This document shows positions 17,058 through 24,408 of a stretch of DNA of 64,000 nt, one piece after another; position 1 is the first letter of the stretch, and each line of letters opens with the position of its first letter. Made by a program: the position numbers and the translations under genes. Source of the DNA: Tabrizicola sp. (GTDB taxonomy: Bacteria > Pseudomonadota > Alphaproteobacteria > Rhodobacterales > Rhodobacteraceae). Under the pieces are notes generated by a model. The model was not told where the DNA came from. It searched no databases and worked only from the letters and a program-made list of their open reading frames with translations. The stretch spans positions 48,906-112,905 of the forward strand of contig JAEULQ010000106.1 of assembly GCA_016792685.1 (NCBI GenBank). The letters are read 5' to 3'.

Positions 17058-18802
17058 CAATGGCTCTCCCGCGCGACTGCGTTGCCCCGGCACCCGATGA
17101 GGAAGTCCATGTCGGCCCCCTTGTCGGCGCCTTGCACATGGTCGTGGTAAAGCTTGGCATAGCCGCTTGCGGGCGGCTCCACCGCGGGCTTCCAAGCGGC
17201 GAGGCGGGCGGCAAGCTCGGCCTCGGGGATGTCGAGATGCAGGCGGCGGGCCCCCACGTCGAGCTCGATCATGTCGCCGTCCCGCACCACGGCCAAGGGC
17301 CCGCCGCGCGCGGCTTCGGGTGAGGTGTGCAGGACCACGGTCCCGTAAGCCGTGCCCGACATCCGCGCGTCCGAGATGCGGACCATGTCGGTGATCCCCT
17401 TGCGCAGGACCTTGGGGGGAAGCCCCATGTTGCCGACCTCGGCCATGCCGGGATAACCGCGCGGGCCGCAATTCTTCAGGACCATCACGCAGGTCTCGTC
17501 GATGTCCAGCGCCTCGTCCTCGATCTTCGCCTTGTAGTCGTCGATGTCTTCGAAGACGACCGCGCGACCCCGGTGCTTCATCAGAGAAGGCGAGGCGGCG
17601 GAGGGTTTCAGGACCGCCCCGTCCGGCGCGAGGTTGCCTTTCAGGACGACAATGCCACCCGACTGGGTCAGCGCCTTGTCCGCCGGAAGGATCACATCGT
17701 CATTGTCGATGCGGGCATCCTTGACCTCGTCCCAGACCGGCCCGCCAGAGACGGTGAGGGCGTCCTTGTTCAAAAGCCCGGCCTCGCCCAGCCGCTTGAT
17801 CACCGCTGGAAGACCGCCTGCGTAGAAGAATTCCTCCATCAGGTATTTGCCCGAGGGCATGAGGTTGACGATGGTCGGCACATTACGACCCCATTCGTCC
17901 CAGTCGTTGAGGGTAAGGTCGATCCCGCAGCGGCCGGCGATGGCCAGAAGATGGATCACGGCATTGGTCGAGCCGCCGATCGCCGCATTGGTACGGATCG
18001 CGTTCTGGAAGGCCTCGCGCGTCAGGATGTCGGAAGGTTTCAGGTCGTCCTTCACCATCTGCACGATCCGCCGCCCGGTCAGATGCGCCATCACCCGGCG
18101 GCGGCTGTCCACGGCGGGAATGGCCGCGTTGCCGGAAAGCGTCATCCCGAGTGCCTCGACCATGCTGGCCATGGTGGAGGCCGTGCCCATCGTGTTGCAG
18201 GACCCGGGGCTGCGGGACATCGAGGCCTCGGCCTCGACGAATTCGGCGGCGGTCATCTCACCCGCTTTCACGGCCTCGCTGAACTTCCAAAGGTGGGTGC
18301 CCGAGCCGACCCTTTCGCCCCGGAAATAGCCGTTCAGCATCGGCCCGCCCGAAACCATGATTGTCGGCAGGTCGCAGCTTGCGGCCCCCATGAGAAGCGA
18401 GGGCGTGGTCTTGTCGCAACCGACGAGGCAGACGACACCGTCCATCTGCTGGCCGCGAATGGTCTCCTCGACCGCCATGGCGGCAAGGTTGCGAAACATC
18501 ATCGCAGTCGGGCGGAAGCCGGACTCGCTGACGCTGAAGACCGGGACGATGACAGGAAGCCCGCCTGCCTCATAGACCCCGTGCTTCACCCGCTCGGCCA
18601 GGTCGTTCAGGTGTGCGTTACAGGGGTTCAACTCGCTGAAAGTATTCAGGATGCCGATCACCGGGCGGCCGTCGAAAAGATCGGCGGGAAGGCCCTGATT
18701 CTTCATCCAGCTGCGATGGTAGATCGCGTCTTTCGAGCTTCCGGCGAACCATTCCTGCGAGCGCAGTTTCCGGGGCCAGGGGGCGGGTTTGAATTTGGAC
18801 AT
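17057..18802 (-). CDS. IlvD/Edd-family L-arabinonate-type sugar-acid dehydratase
   Basis: 581 residues. [2Fe-2S]/Mg ligands are Cys61 (NPCNAH), Cys129 (GCDKTTP) and Cys202 (GSCNTMGTAS), offset by two from those I recall in the 579-residue L-arabinonate dehydratase of Rhizobium leguminosarum. It dehydrates aldonates such as L-arabinonate, D-fuconate or D-galactonate to 2-keto-3-deoxy acids. First gene of the operon, divergent from a LysR regulator. It is distinguished from IlvD (valine synthesis) by its context with an aldose dehydrogenase and GalM. Confidence 0.9.
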   Translation of the reverse strand: MSKFKPAPWPRKLRSQEWFAGSSKDAIYHRSWMKNQGLPADLFDGRPVIGILNTFSELNPCNAHLNDLAERVKHGVYEAGGLPVIVPVFSVSESGFRPTAMMFRNLAAMAVEETIRGQQMDGVVCLVGCDKTTPSLLMGAASCDLPTIMVSGGPMLNGYFRGERVGSGTHLWKFSEAVKAGEMTAAEFVEAEASMSRSPGSCNTMGTASTMASMVEALGMTLSGNAAIPAVDSRRRVMAHLTGRRIVQMVKDDLKPSDILTREAFQNAIRTNAAIGGSTNAVIHLLAIAGRCGIDLTLNDWDEWGRNVPTIVNLMPSGKYLMEEFFYAGGLPAVIKRLGEAGLLNKDALTVSGGPVWDEVKDARIDNDDVILPADKALTQSGGIVVLKGNLAPDGAVLKPSAASPSLMKHRGRAVVFEDIDDYKAKIEDEALDIDETCVMVLKNCGPRGYPGMAEVGNMGLPPKVLRKGITDMVRISDARMSGTAYGTVVLHTSPEAARGGPLAVVRDGDMIELDVGARRLHLDIPEAELAARLAAWKPAVEPPASGYAKLYHDHVQGADKGADMDFLIGCRGNAVARESH

Positions 18803-18895
18803 GGTTAGGCCTCCTCAAGGCGGTCATTCCGGGGCAGGACTGGGCCGTCGGGCCAGAACTGCCTGCTGCTTCACCCAGATTGCGCGGGGGTCATA

Positions 18896-18945
18896 TATCT
18901 GTCAAATGGCAGTTCTGCAGATAATCATGCCAGAATAGCCATGAT
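18896..18945. promoter_or_regulatory. Candidate LysR operators between dehydratase and regulator
   Basis: In the 138-bp divergent gap, TATCTG (18896-18901) and CAGATA (18918-18923) form an inverted repeat. ATCATG (18924-18929) and CATGAT (18940-18945) form a second one that covers the ATG of the LysR gene. LysR proteins usually bind one site to autorepress and activate the divergent operon with a sugar co-inducer, which this spacing suits. Binding is inferred. Confidence 0.5.
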
Positions 18946-19885
18946 TCTAACGCCAACAGCGCTTGCGATCCAGTTGCGCCAGCTGAAGCCGGTGCAGCTT
19001 CGCCTGCTGGCCGAATTGGGCGAGACCGGCGCGCTCGGGGTTGCGGCAGCAAGGATCGGCATTGCCCAGCCAGCCGCATCGCGGCTTCTTGCGGAAATGG
19101 AGGAGATGCTCGGCCTTGGCCTGCATTTGCGGCAGGGGAGGGGACTGCGGTTGACCCAGGTCGGCGAGGCCCTGGCGCGCCGCGCCGCACGCATCCAGTT
19201 CGAGCTTGCGGATGCCGCCCGGGAAATCGCCGAGGCAGCGACGGGCAGGGCGGGCGTCGTGCGCGTGGGCGCAGTCACCGGGCCAGCCCTGAGCCTCGTG
19301 CTGCCGGCGTTGACCGATCTGCAACGCCAGTTGCCCGACTATCGCGCTGAAGTCACCGTCGCCACATCGGTCGAGCTTTGCGACCAACTGCGGGACGGTC
19401 GGCTGGACTTTGCCCTCGCGCGTTTGGGTTCGGGCGAGACCCAGCTTCAGGCACAGCGCCTGGGCGGCGAGCCCCTGTCTTTGATCGTGCGGCGCGGCCA
19501 TCCGCTTCTGGCGCAGCCCGAGGTCACGCTAAGTGATCTTCTCCGGCATGACTGGGTGATGGGGGATGACGAGACGCTTTTGACCCAGACGGTCATGGCC
19601 CGCCTAGCTGAACTGCACTTGCCCGGACCGCAGCGACGGATATCGACCTCGTCGTTCCTGTTCACGCTGGCATTGCTGAACCAGACCGAGGCGATTGCCC
19701 CGCTGGCGACGGCCGTGGTCGACAGCCTTGCCGCGAACCCGGCATTTCCCTTTGTCGCGCTGCCCGTCGACCTTGGGCTGGCGGTGGCTCCCTACAGCCT
19801 GGTGACCCGCGTCGAATCCCGCCTGACCCCCTCGGCACAGAGGCTGGTCGACGGCATCCTTTCCCGGTCGAGCGGGCAGGGCTAG
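18941..19885 (+). CDS. LysR-family transcriptional regulator (GbpR-like)
   Basis: 314 residues: N-terminal helix-turn-helix (LRLLAELGETGALGVAAARIGIAQPAASRLLAEME) and a periplasmic-binding-like effector domain (from about 100). Divergent from the aldonate dehydratase operon, like GbpR-type regulators of galactose/arabinose genes in Agrobacterium and Azospirillum. It probably activates that operon. Its TAG stop sits in a CTAG that also forms the stop of the convergent PanB-like gene, so the two genes overlap by 4 bases tail to tail. Confidence 0.88.
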   Translation: MILTPTALAIQLRQLKPVQLRLLAELGETGALGVAAARIGIAQPAASRLLAEMEEMLGLGLHLRQGRGLRLTQVGEALARRAARIQFELADAAREIAEAATGRAGVVRVGAVTGPALSLVLPALTDLQRQLPDYRAEVTVATSVELCDQLRDGRLDFALARLGSGETQLQAQRLGGEPLSLIVRRGHPLLAQPEVTLSDLLRHDWVMGDDETLLTQTVMARLAELHLPGPQRRISTSSFLFTLALLNQTEAIAPLATAVVDSLAANPAFPFVALPVDLGLAVAPYSLVTRVESRLTPSAQRLVDGILSRSSGQG

Positions 19886-20682
19886 TCGGCTTGGTCCAGC
19901 CAGTCGCGGAAGGCAGCTACCACGTCAGGATCACAATCAACCAGGTATTGGGGCGCCGGATAGTCGCCTTCGTGGACATCCGCGACAAAGCGGCCCATCG
20001 CCTCGACCCGCTTGGCTTGAAGCAGATCGTATTCAGCCGCGAAGTCGGCATAGACCTTGGCGTGACGCGGCACCCGGCCGCGGTTCTGTCCAAGAACATC
20101 GTCGGCAAACAGATACTGGGCGTGGCCGGCGGCCCCTGCTCCCATCGAGATCAGGAACAGCCCGGTCTTCTCGGCAATCGCCTGGGTGATCGAATGCGGC
20201 ACGACCTCGATCTCGACGGCGAATGCCCCGGCCGCTTCAAGGGCCTTGCACTGGTTCCAGACCAGCTTTGCCGTTTCCAGCGTCTTGCCGACGGCCTTGA
20301 ACCCACCTGTCCAGGTGCGTTTCGAAGGGATCAACCCGACATGGCCGCAAACCGGAAGCGCATGATCGGTCATGGCACGCACCGTTGCCAGACTGCCCGA
20401 GCAGTAGAAGGCATCCGCCCCATGCTTGTAGAGCGGGAAGGCCCATTTCAGGAAATCCTCGGTTCCGCCGATCTCGTAGAAATTGTCCCCGGGAAAGATG
20501 AAAACGTCAGGCGCAACCTCGCGGAAGCGGCGGTCCATGACCATTGCGGGCGGCACGGACAGAAGCTCCACCCCCGCCTTGGCTGCGGCCTCGGCCTCTT
20601 CCAGCGTCTCGACGCGGAGCATGGCGAACTGGTGCTTGCCCCGCTGGTCCAAGAGGTCCCTGACTGTCAACCGAGCCATCAT
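19882..20682 (-). CDS. Divergent PanB-fold protein (ketopantoate hydroxymethyltransferase-like)
   Basis: 266 residues aligned to PanB: PVCGHVGLIPSK matches the conserved PVCGHLGLTPQ, and EAAGAFAVEIEVVP matches EEAGAFAIVLECVP. Key PanB positions are changed: VGDS (Mg ligand Asp) is VPPA, and the KLEGG substrate Lys/Glu is YCSGS. It is therefore unlikely to make ketopantoate. ATG overlaps the stop of the MocE-like ferredoxin gene (ATGATGG), so it is the third cistron of the mocD-mocE operon. One idea is a one-carbon or aldol-type step on the O-demethylation product; unproven. Confidence 0.75.
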   Translation of the reverse strand: MMARLTVRDLLDQRGKHQFAMLRVETLEEAEAAAKAGVELLSVPPAMVMDRRFREVAPDVFIFPGDNFYEIGGTEDFLKWAFPLYKHGADAFYCSGSLATVRAMTDHALPVCGHVGLIPSKRTWTGGFKAVGKTLETAKLVWNQCKALEAAGAFAVEIEVVPHSITQAIAEKTGLFLISMGAGAAGHAQYLFADDVLGQNRGRVPRHAKVYADFAAEYDLLQAKRVEAMGRFVADVHEGDYPAPQYLVDCDPDVVAAFRDWLDQAD

Positions 20683-20990
20683 GCGACCTCGACGAAGACG
20701 CGGCCGGCTTCGACCTTGACCGGGAAGACCTTCAGATTCACGCAGACCGGGGCACGCATCGCCTCACCTGTGCGGTAGTCGAACTGGCCGTTGTGCTTGG
20801 GGCATTCGATCAGATGACCCATCACCAGCCCGTCGCACAGATGCACGTTTTCATGGCTGCAAAGACCTGCGGTCGCAAAGAACTCGCCTTCGGGGGAGTG
20901 GTAGATGGCAAAGGTCTGTGCGCCATGATCCCAACGGATCAGGTCTTCTTCGTCGATGTCGTCGGTAGAGCAGGCGTCAATCCAGGGCAT
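20679..20990 (-). CDS. mocE: MocE-like Rieske [2Fe-2S] ferredoxin
   Basis: 103 residues, a stand-alone Rieske ferredoxin. Ligands are in CSHENVHLCDG (C-x-H) and ECPKHNGQFD (C-x2-H), with RTGEAMRAPVCVNLKVFPV following as in MocE/NdoA-type ferredoxins. It should deliver electrons to the adjacent MocD-like oxygenase (12-bp gap). No cognate ferredoxin reductase (MocF) is seen nearby. In rhizobial rhizopine catabolism MocE pairs with MocD for demethylation of 3-O-methyl-scyllo-inosamine. Confidence 0.8.
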   Translation of the reverse strand: MPWIDACSTDDIDEEDLIRWDHGAQTFAIYHSPEGEFFATAGLCSHENVHLCDGLVMGHLIECPKHNGQFDYRTGEAMRAPVCVNLKVFPVKVEAGRVFVEVA

Positions 20991-21002
20991 TATCCCGTGT
21001 CC

Positions 21003-22094
21003 TTATTCTGCATCGCCGGGATGCATCATCCCCGGCACGTATTGATGGAAGTCTTCACGATAAGGCTTTGCGGTCGGCGGCAGGTCACGGCGAATGAAGT
21101 AGTCCTCGTTCAGCACCTGGCGCTTGATCGCGGGCCACATCTCGGCAAAGGCCTCGCCGATGGAGCGGTTCGGCGGCGGCAGGTCGTCCTTGATAACCTC
21201 ATGCAGGCGCGGGAGAGCGTGGTAAGGGACCATGGGGAACATGTGGTGTTCGACGTGGTAATTCATATTCCAATAGATGAACCGGCTGATCGGGTTCATG
21301 TAGACCGTGCGGCTGTTCAGACGGTGGTCGATCACGTTGTCGGCAAGCCCGCCATGCTGGAGCAGGCCGGTCATCACATGATGCCAGGCGCCATACATCC
21401 TTGGCAGGCCGATCACCATCAGCGGCAGGATCGAGCCCCACGAGATGGCCGCAATCAGCGTCACCGCATAGATCGCGACACAGATGATCCCGACCTTCTG
21501 CACCTTGCCCCAGTCGCTTTGCGGCACAAAGGTCTTCTCGGCGGCGGTCGGGCCGGAAAGGGCGTTCTGGATCAGGTTGGGGAAGAACTTTATGACGTCG
21601 ATGATGCCGAAGAAGTTCAGGATCAGCTTCGCCACTTCCGGCGGGCGCATCACGGCGATTTCGGGGTCACGGCCGACGAGATAGGTCTCTGAATGATGCC
21701 GCGCGTGGCTCCAGCGCCAGGTGGCCGAGTTGCGCATGATCATGAAGCTGGCGATCTCGTACACCCAGTTGTTCATCCAGGGCGTCTTGAAGGCCGTGCC
21801 GTGGCCGCATTCATGCCAACGGGAATCGGACGCCGAGCCGTAAAGGACGCCGTAAGCGAGCCAGAACGGTGCGGACCACCAGGACGGCCAAAGCGCGATG
21901 CCGATGCCGGCGAAAAGGATCATGCTGCCGTAAAGGATGATGGTGTCGCGGATCGCAGGCCGGTCGCTGCGGGCCATCAGGTCCTTCATCACCTTGCGCG
22001 GCACTTCGGTGTGATACCACTCCGCCGCCGTCAGGCCACTTTCCACCGCGCGCTTCGCGTCTGCCCCAAAGAGGCTGTAGTCCCGCTTGCTCAT
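21003..22094 (-). CDS. mocD: MocD-like membrane di-iron oxygenase / fatty acid desaturase family
   Basis: 363 residues from the ATG with GGAGGT six bases upstream; the in-frame ATG at 22112 lacks one. Three histidine boxes of the membrane di-iron family are present: HECGH (94-98), HARHH (130-134) and HVEHH (280-284). Hydrophobic pairs lie at about 51-85 and 200-235. The MocD subgroup hydroxylates or demethylates rhizopine rather than desaturating lipids; co-transcription with a Rieske ferredoxin supports that. A lipid desaturase or alkane hydroxylase role cannot be excluded. Confidence 0.78.
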   Translation of the reverse strand: MSKRDYSLFGADAKRAVESGLTAAEWYHTEVPRKVMKDLMARSDRPAIRDTIILYGSMILFAGIGIALWPSWWSAPFWLAYGVLYGSASDSRWHECGHGTAFKTPWMNNWVYEIASFMIMRNSATWRWSHARHHSETYLVGRDPEIAVMRPPEVAKLILNFFGIIDVIKFFPNLIQNALSGPTAAEKTFVPQSDWGKVQKVGIICVAIYAVTLIAAISWGSILPLMVIGLPRMYGAWHHVMTGLLQHGGLADNVIDHRLNSRTVYMNPISRFIYWNMNYHVEHHMFPMVPYHALPRLHEVIKDDLPPPNRSIGEAFAEMWPAIKRQVLNEDYFIRRDLPPTAKPYREDFHQYVPGMMHPGDAE

Positions 22095-22216
22095 CCCTGA
22101 CCTCCGCTGCATTCCCCAACCGATTGGCAGATCGGCCTAGCGCACCTGACAGGAGCGCCTCCTCGCTTCGCTGATAAGTCGACCATGTCCCAATCTCCAA
22201 TAGCGGTGCTTGCAGG

Positions 22217-22268
22217 TTTCGTCATGATCCATCATGATTCAGCACCAACTTGATGGATTTTCGTCAGA
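22217..22268. promoter_or_regulatory. Operator candidates in the mocD/lacI divergent region
   Basis: TTTCGTCA occurs at 22217-22224 and, as TTTCGTCAGA, at 22259-22268 just before the regulator ATG (42 bp apart). TCATGAT-CC-ATCATGA (22222-22237) is a perfect palindrome of LacI-operator size overlapping the first copy. The same TTTCGTCAGA motif recurs at 23300-23342. These are likely sites for the adjacent LacI-type regulator; not shown experimentally. Confidence 0.5.
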
Positions 22269-22272
22269 ACCA

Positions 22273-23304
22273 ATGGCAAACCGTCCCACGATCCATGATG
22301 TTGCGCGCGAAGCTGGCGTGTCCAGTGCCACGGTGGACCGTGTCCTGAACGGACGCGAGAAGGTCCGCGAGGAGACGGCGCGCAAGGTCTATGAGGCCGC
22401 GCGCCTGATCGGCTATCACGCCGCGTCGCTGATCGGACAGCGCATGCAGGCCGATCTGCCGCGCCTGCGGCTGGGGCTGGTCCTGCACAAGGAGCGCCAG
22501 GCATTCTACCAGGCGTTCAAGGCCGAGGCAGAGCGGGCCGTGTCGCAATCCGTGGGTGTCCGGGCGTCCTTGCAGGTGGCCTTTGCCTCGTCGCAGTCGC
22601 CGAAGGACTTCACCGAGCTGATGGAGGGCATGGCGGGACGGGTCGATGCGATTGCCGCGACCGCCGTGACGCACCCCGAGGTGACCGAGGCCGTGATCCG
22701 GCTGAACGCCAAGGGGATTCCATGCTTTTCGCTCTTGAACGATTTCGCGCAGGGTGTTCGGCAAAACTATTTGGGTCTCAATAACTTGAAGGTCGGGCGG
22801 ATCGCTGCTCACATGATCGCGACGTCTGCGCATCATGCCGGAAAGATTGCGGTCTTTGTCGGGGGCTATCGCTGGCACGGCCATGAGCTGCGTGAAACCG
22901 GGGTGCGGAGCTATTTCCGCGAACACGCACCCCAGTTTCAGGTGCTGGACACCCTGATCAACCTGGAAACCCGGCAACTGACCTATGAGGCGACGCTGGA
23001 TCTTCTGAGCCGTCACCCCGACCTGCGCGGCATCTATTGTGCAGGTGGCGGGATGGAGGGGGCCATCGCCGCCGTGCGCGAGGCGCGCCAGCCGGGCGAA
23101 GTTGCGCTGGTCGTGAACGAGCTGACCCCGGAAAGTCGCGCGGCACTGATCGGGCGCCATGTCTCGATGGTCATCGCCACTCCGCTGCAAAAGCTTTGCG
23201 ACGACCTTGTCCGCCTGGCGGCCGAGGCGGTCAGCGACGGAATGACCCCTGTTCAAGGTCAGCACTTCCTGCAGCCCGACCTTTACCTTCCCGAGAGTGT
23301 CTGA
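22273..23304 (+). CDS. LacI-family transcriptional regulator
   Basis: 343 residues. N-terminal LacI helix-turn-helix and hinge: RPTIHDVAREAGVSSATVDRVLNGREKVREETARKV, then a periplasmic-binding-like effector domain. The subgroup with VDRVLNGR is common for regulators of inositol/rhizopine-like sugar ABC systems. The start at 22273 puts the HTH at the extreme N-terminus; an ATG 39 bases upstream is possible. Divergent from mocD and followed by MocC-like and transporter genes, so it likely controls both arms. Confidence 0.88.
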   Translation: MANRPTIHDVAREAGVSSATVDRVLNGREKVREETARKVYEAARLIGYHAASLIGQRMQADLPRLRLGLVLHKERQAFYQAFKAEAERAVSQSVGVRASLQVAFASSQSPKDFTELMEGMAGRVDAIAATAVTHPEVTEAVIRLNAKGIPCFSLLNDFAQGVRQNYLGLNNLKVGRIAAHMIATSAHHAGKIAVFVGGYRWHGHELRETGVRSYFREHAPQFQVLDTLINLETRQLTYEATLDLLSRHPDLRGIYCAGGGMEGAIAAVREARQPGEVALVVNELTPESRAALIGRHVSMVIATPLQKLCDDLVRLAAEAVSDGMTPVQGQHFLQPDLYLPESV

Positions 23305-23342
23305 CGAAAAGACATCACCCTATTGCGCATACTTTCGTCAGA
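23300..23342. promoter_or_regulatory. Perfect 10-bp inverted repeat upstream of the MocC-like gene
   Basis: TCTGACGAAA (23300-23309, overlapping the LacI-gene stop) and TTTCGTCAGA (23333-23342) are exact inverted repeats spaced 33 bp centre to centre, about three helical turns. The same decamer precedes the LacI gene itself. Probable operator or half-sites for the locus regulator. Confidence 0.55.
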
Positions 23343-23434
23343 AATGATGGGAACGCCCCGCGACGGATTGACGCGACGGGAGAGTCTCGGGGATGGTCCG
23401 GCCCAAGAAATTGCCGCGGTTGGGGAGGCCGGGA

Positions 23435-24241
23435 ATGATCCACTTCGCGATGAACCACATGACGGTGGCCCGCCTCTCGTTCCGTGAGCTTGTCGATCTG
23501 TCGAAGACTCTGGGTTGCGTGGGTATCGAGGTCCGCAACGACCTGCCCCAGCCGCTGTTTGACGGGATGACCCCGGTGGAAGCGGGGGACCACATCCGCG
23601 CCAACGGCCTGCGACTTCTGGCCGTGGCCGAAGTGAAGCGCTTCAACGATTGGTCGTCGGAGAAGGAATCCGAGGCGCTGGCGCTGATGAAGATCGCCAA
23701 GGCCGCGGGGGCGGAGGCAGTGAGCCTGATTCCGCGCAACGACAACCTTGGCATGGGCAACGGCGAGCGGCAGGCGAACCTTCGCGTGGCGCTGAAGGCG
23801 CTGAAGCCGATGCTTGAAGACCACGACCTCGTCGGCATGGTCGAGCCGCTGGGCTTCGAAATCTGCGCGCTCCGCTACAAGTCCGAAGCCGTGGAAGGCA
23901 TCGAGGCAGTCGGCGGCAAGGACCGGTTCAAGCTGGTGCATGACACGTTCCATCACACGCTGGCGCACGGCGGCCCGATCTTCCCTGAACATACCGGCAT
24001 CGTGCATGTCTCGGGCGTGGTCGACCAGGAAGTGAGCCTGTCGCAGATGCGCGACCCGCATCGGGTTCTGGTGACACCGCAGGACCGTCTGGGCAACGTC
24101 GAGCAGATCGCCGCGCTTCAGGCGGCCGGCTGGAATGGTCCCGTCAGCTTCGAGGCCTTCTCACCCGAAGTCCACGCCCTGGCCGACCCGGCTGCGGCGC
24201 TGCGGGCCAGTATGGATCATATGGCGCGTGTCCACGCGTGA
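23435..24241 (+). CDS. MocC/IolE-like sugar phosphate isomerase/epimerase (TIM barrel)
   Basis: 268 residues; AP-endonuclease-2/xylose-isomerase-like barrel. Likely metal ligands are Glu137 (GMVEPLGFE), Asp170 with His173 (LVHDTFHH), His191 (HVSGV) and Glu240 (SFEAF). GGGGAGG precedes the ATG at 23435; a longer frame from 23393 lacks a ribosome site. MocC of rhizopine catabolism and inosose dehydratase IolE belong to this fold. Here it precedes a sugar ABC transporter and an IolG-like dehydrogenase. Isomerase, epimerase or dehydratase activity cannot be told apart from sequence. Confidence 0.75.
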   Translation: MIHFAMNHMTVARLSFRELVDLSKTLGCVGIEVRNDLPQPLFDGMTPVEAGDHIRANGLRLLAVAEVKRFNDWSSEKESEALALMKIAKAAGAEAVSLIPRNDNLGMGNGERQANLRVALKALKPMLEDHDLVGMVEPLGFEICALRYKSEAVEGIEAVGGKDRFKLVHDTFHHTLAHGGPIFPEHTGIVHVSGVVDQEVSLSQMRDPHRVLVTPQDRLGNVEQIAALQAAGWNGPVSFEAFSPEVHALADPAAALRASMDHMARVHA

Positions 24242-24248
24242 ACAGTTT

Positions 24249-24264
24249 TGCAACCGGTTGCAAG
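24249..24264. promoter_or_regulatory. Perfect 16-bp palindrome upstream of the sugar-binding protein gene
   Basis: TTGCAACCGGTTGCAA is a complete palindrome with the central CG step typical of LacI/GalR operators. It lies 8 bases after the MocC-like stop and 145 bp before the binding-protein ATG. It likely controls the transporter cassette separately from the upstream genes. Confidence 0.65.
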
Positions 24265-24287
24265 AATCGGTTGACGCAGAGCAAGCA

Positions 24288-24321
24288 ACTCCTCAGTCTT
24301 TGGTTTCGGGACTGAGGAGTT
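24288..24321 (+). other. Strong 12-bp stem-loop in the leader of the binding-protein gene
   Basis: AACTCCTCAGTC (24288-24299) pairs perfectly with GACTGAGGAGTT (24310-24321) around a 10-nt loop. No T-tract follows, so it is not a standard terminator. It lies 88 bp before the ATG, within the likely 5' leader, where it could stabilise mRNA or end read-through from the upstream gene. Confidence 0.6.
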
Positions 24322-24408
24322 ATCCGCGGCACGCAGGGAGGCGGCGTCGCGGTATTCAGAATTGAACTGCTGTAGTGGACAGCGGGCAATAACCGGGAGG
24401 AGTGACCC

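Noticed and set aside
17327-18808. Open frame of nearly 500 codons on the plus strand
   Set aside because: Antisense shadow of the IlvD/Edd dehydratase; composition and lack of motifs argue against a gene.
19882-20682. Genuine pantothenate-synthesis panB
   Set aside because: The Mg-binding and substrate residues of PanB are replaced and no panC is nearby.
21003-22094. Ordinary membrane fatty acid desaturase
   Set aside because: The three His boxes fit, but co-transcription with a Rieske ferredoxin and the moc-like setting favour a MocD-type oxygenase; left as an alternative only.
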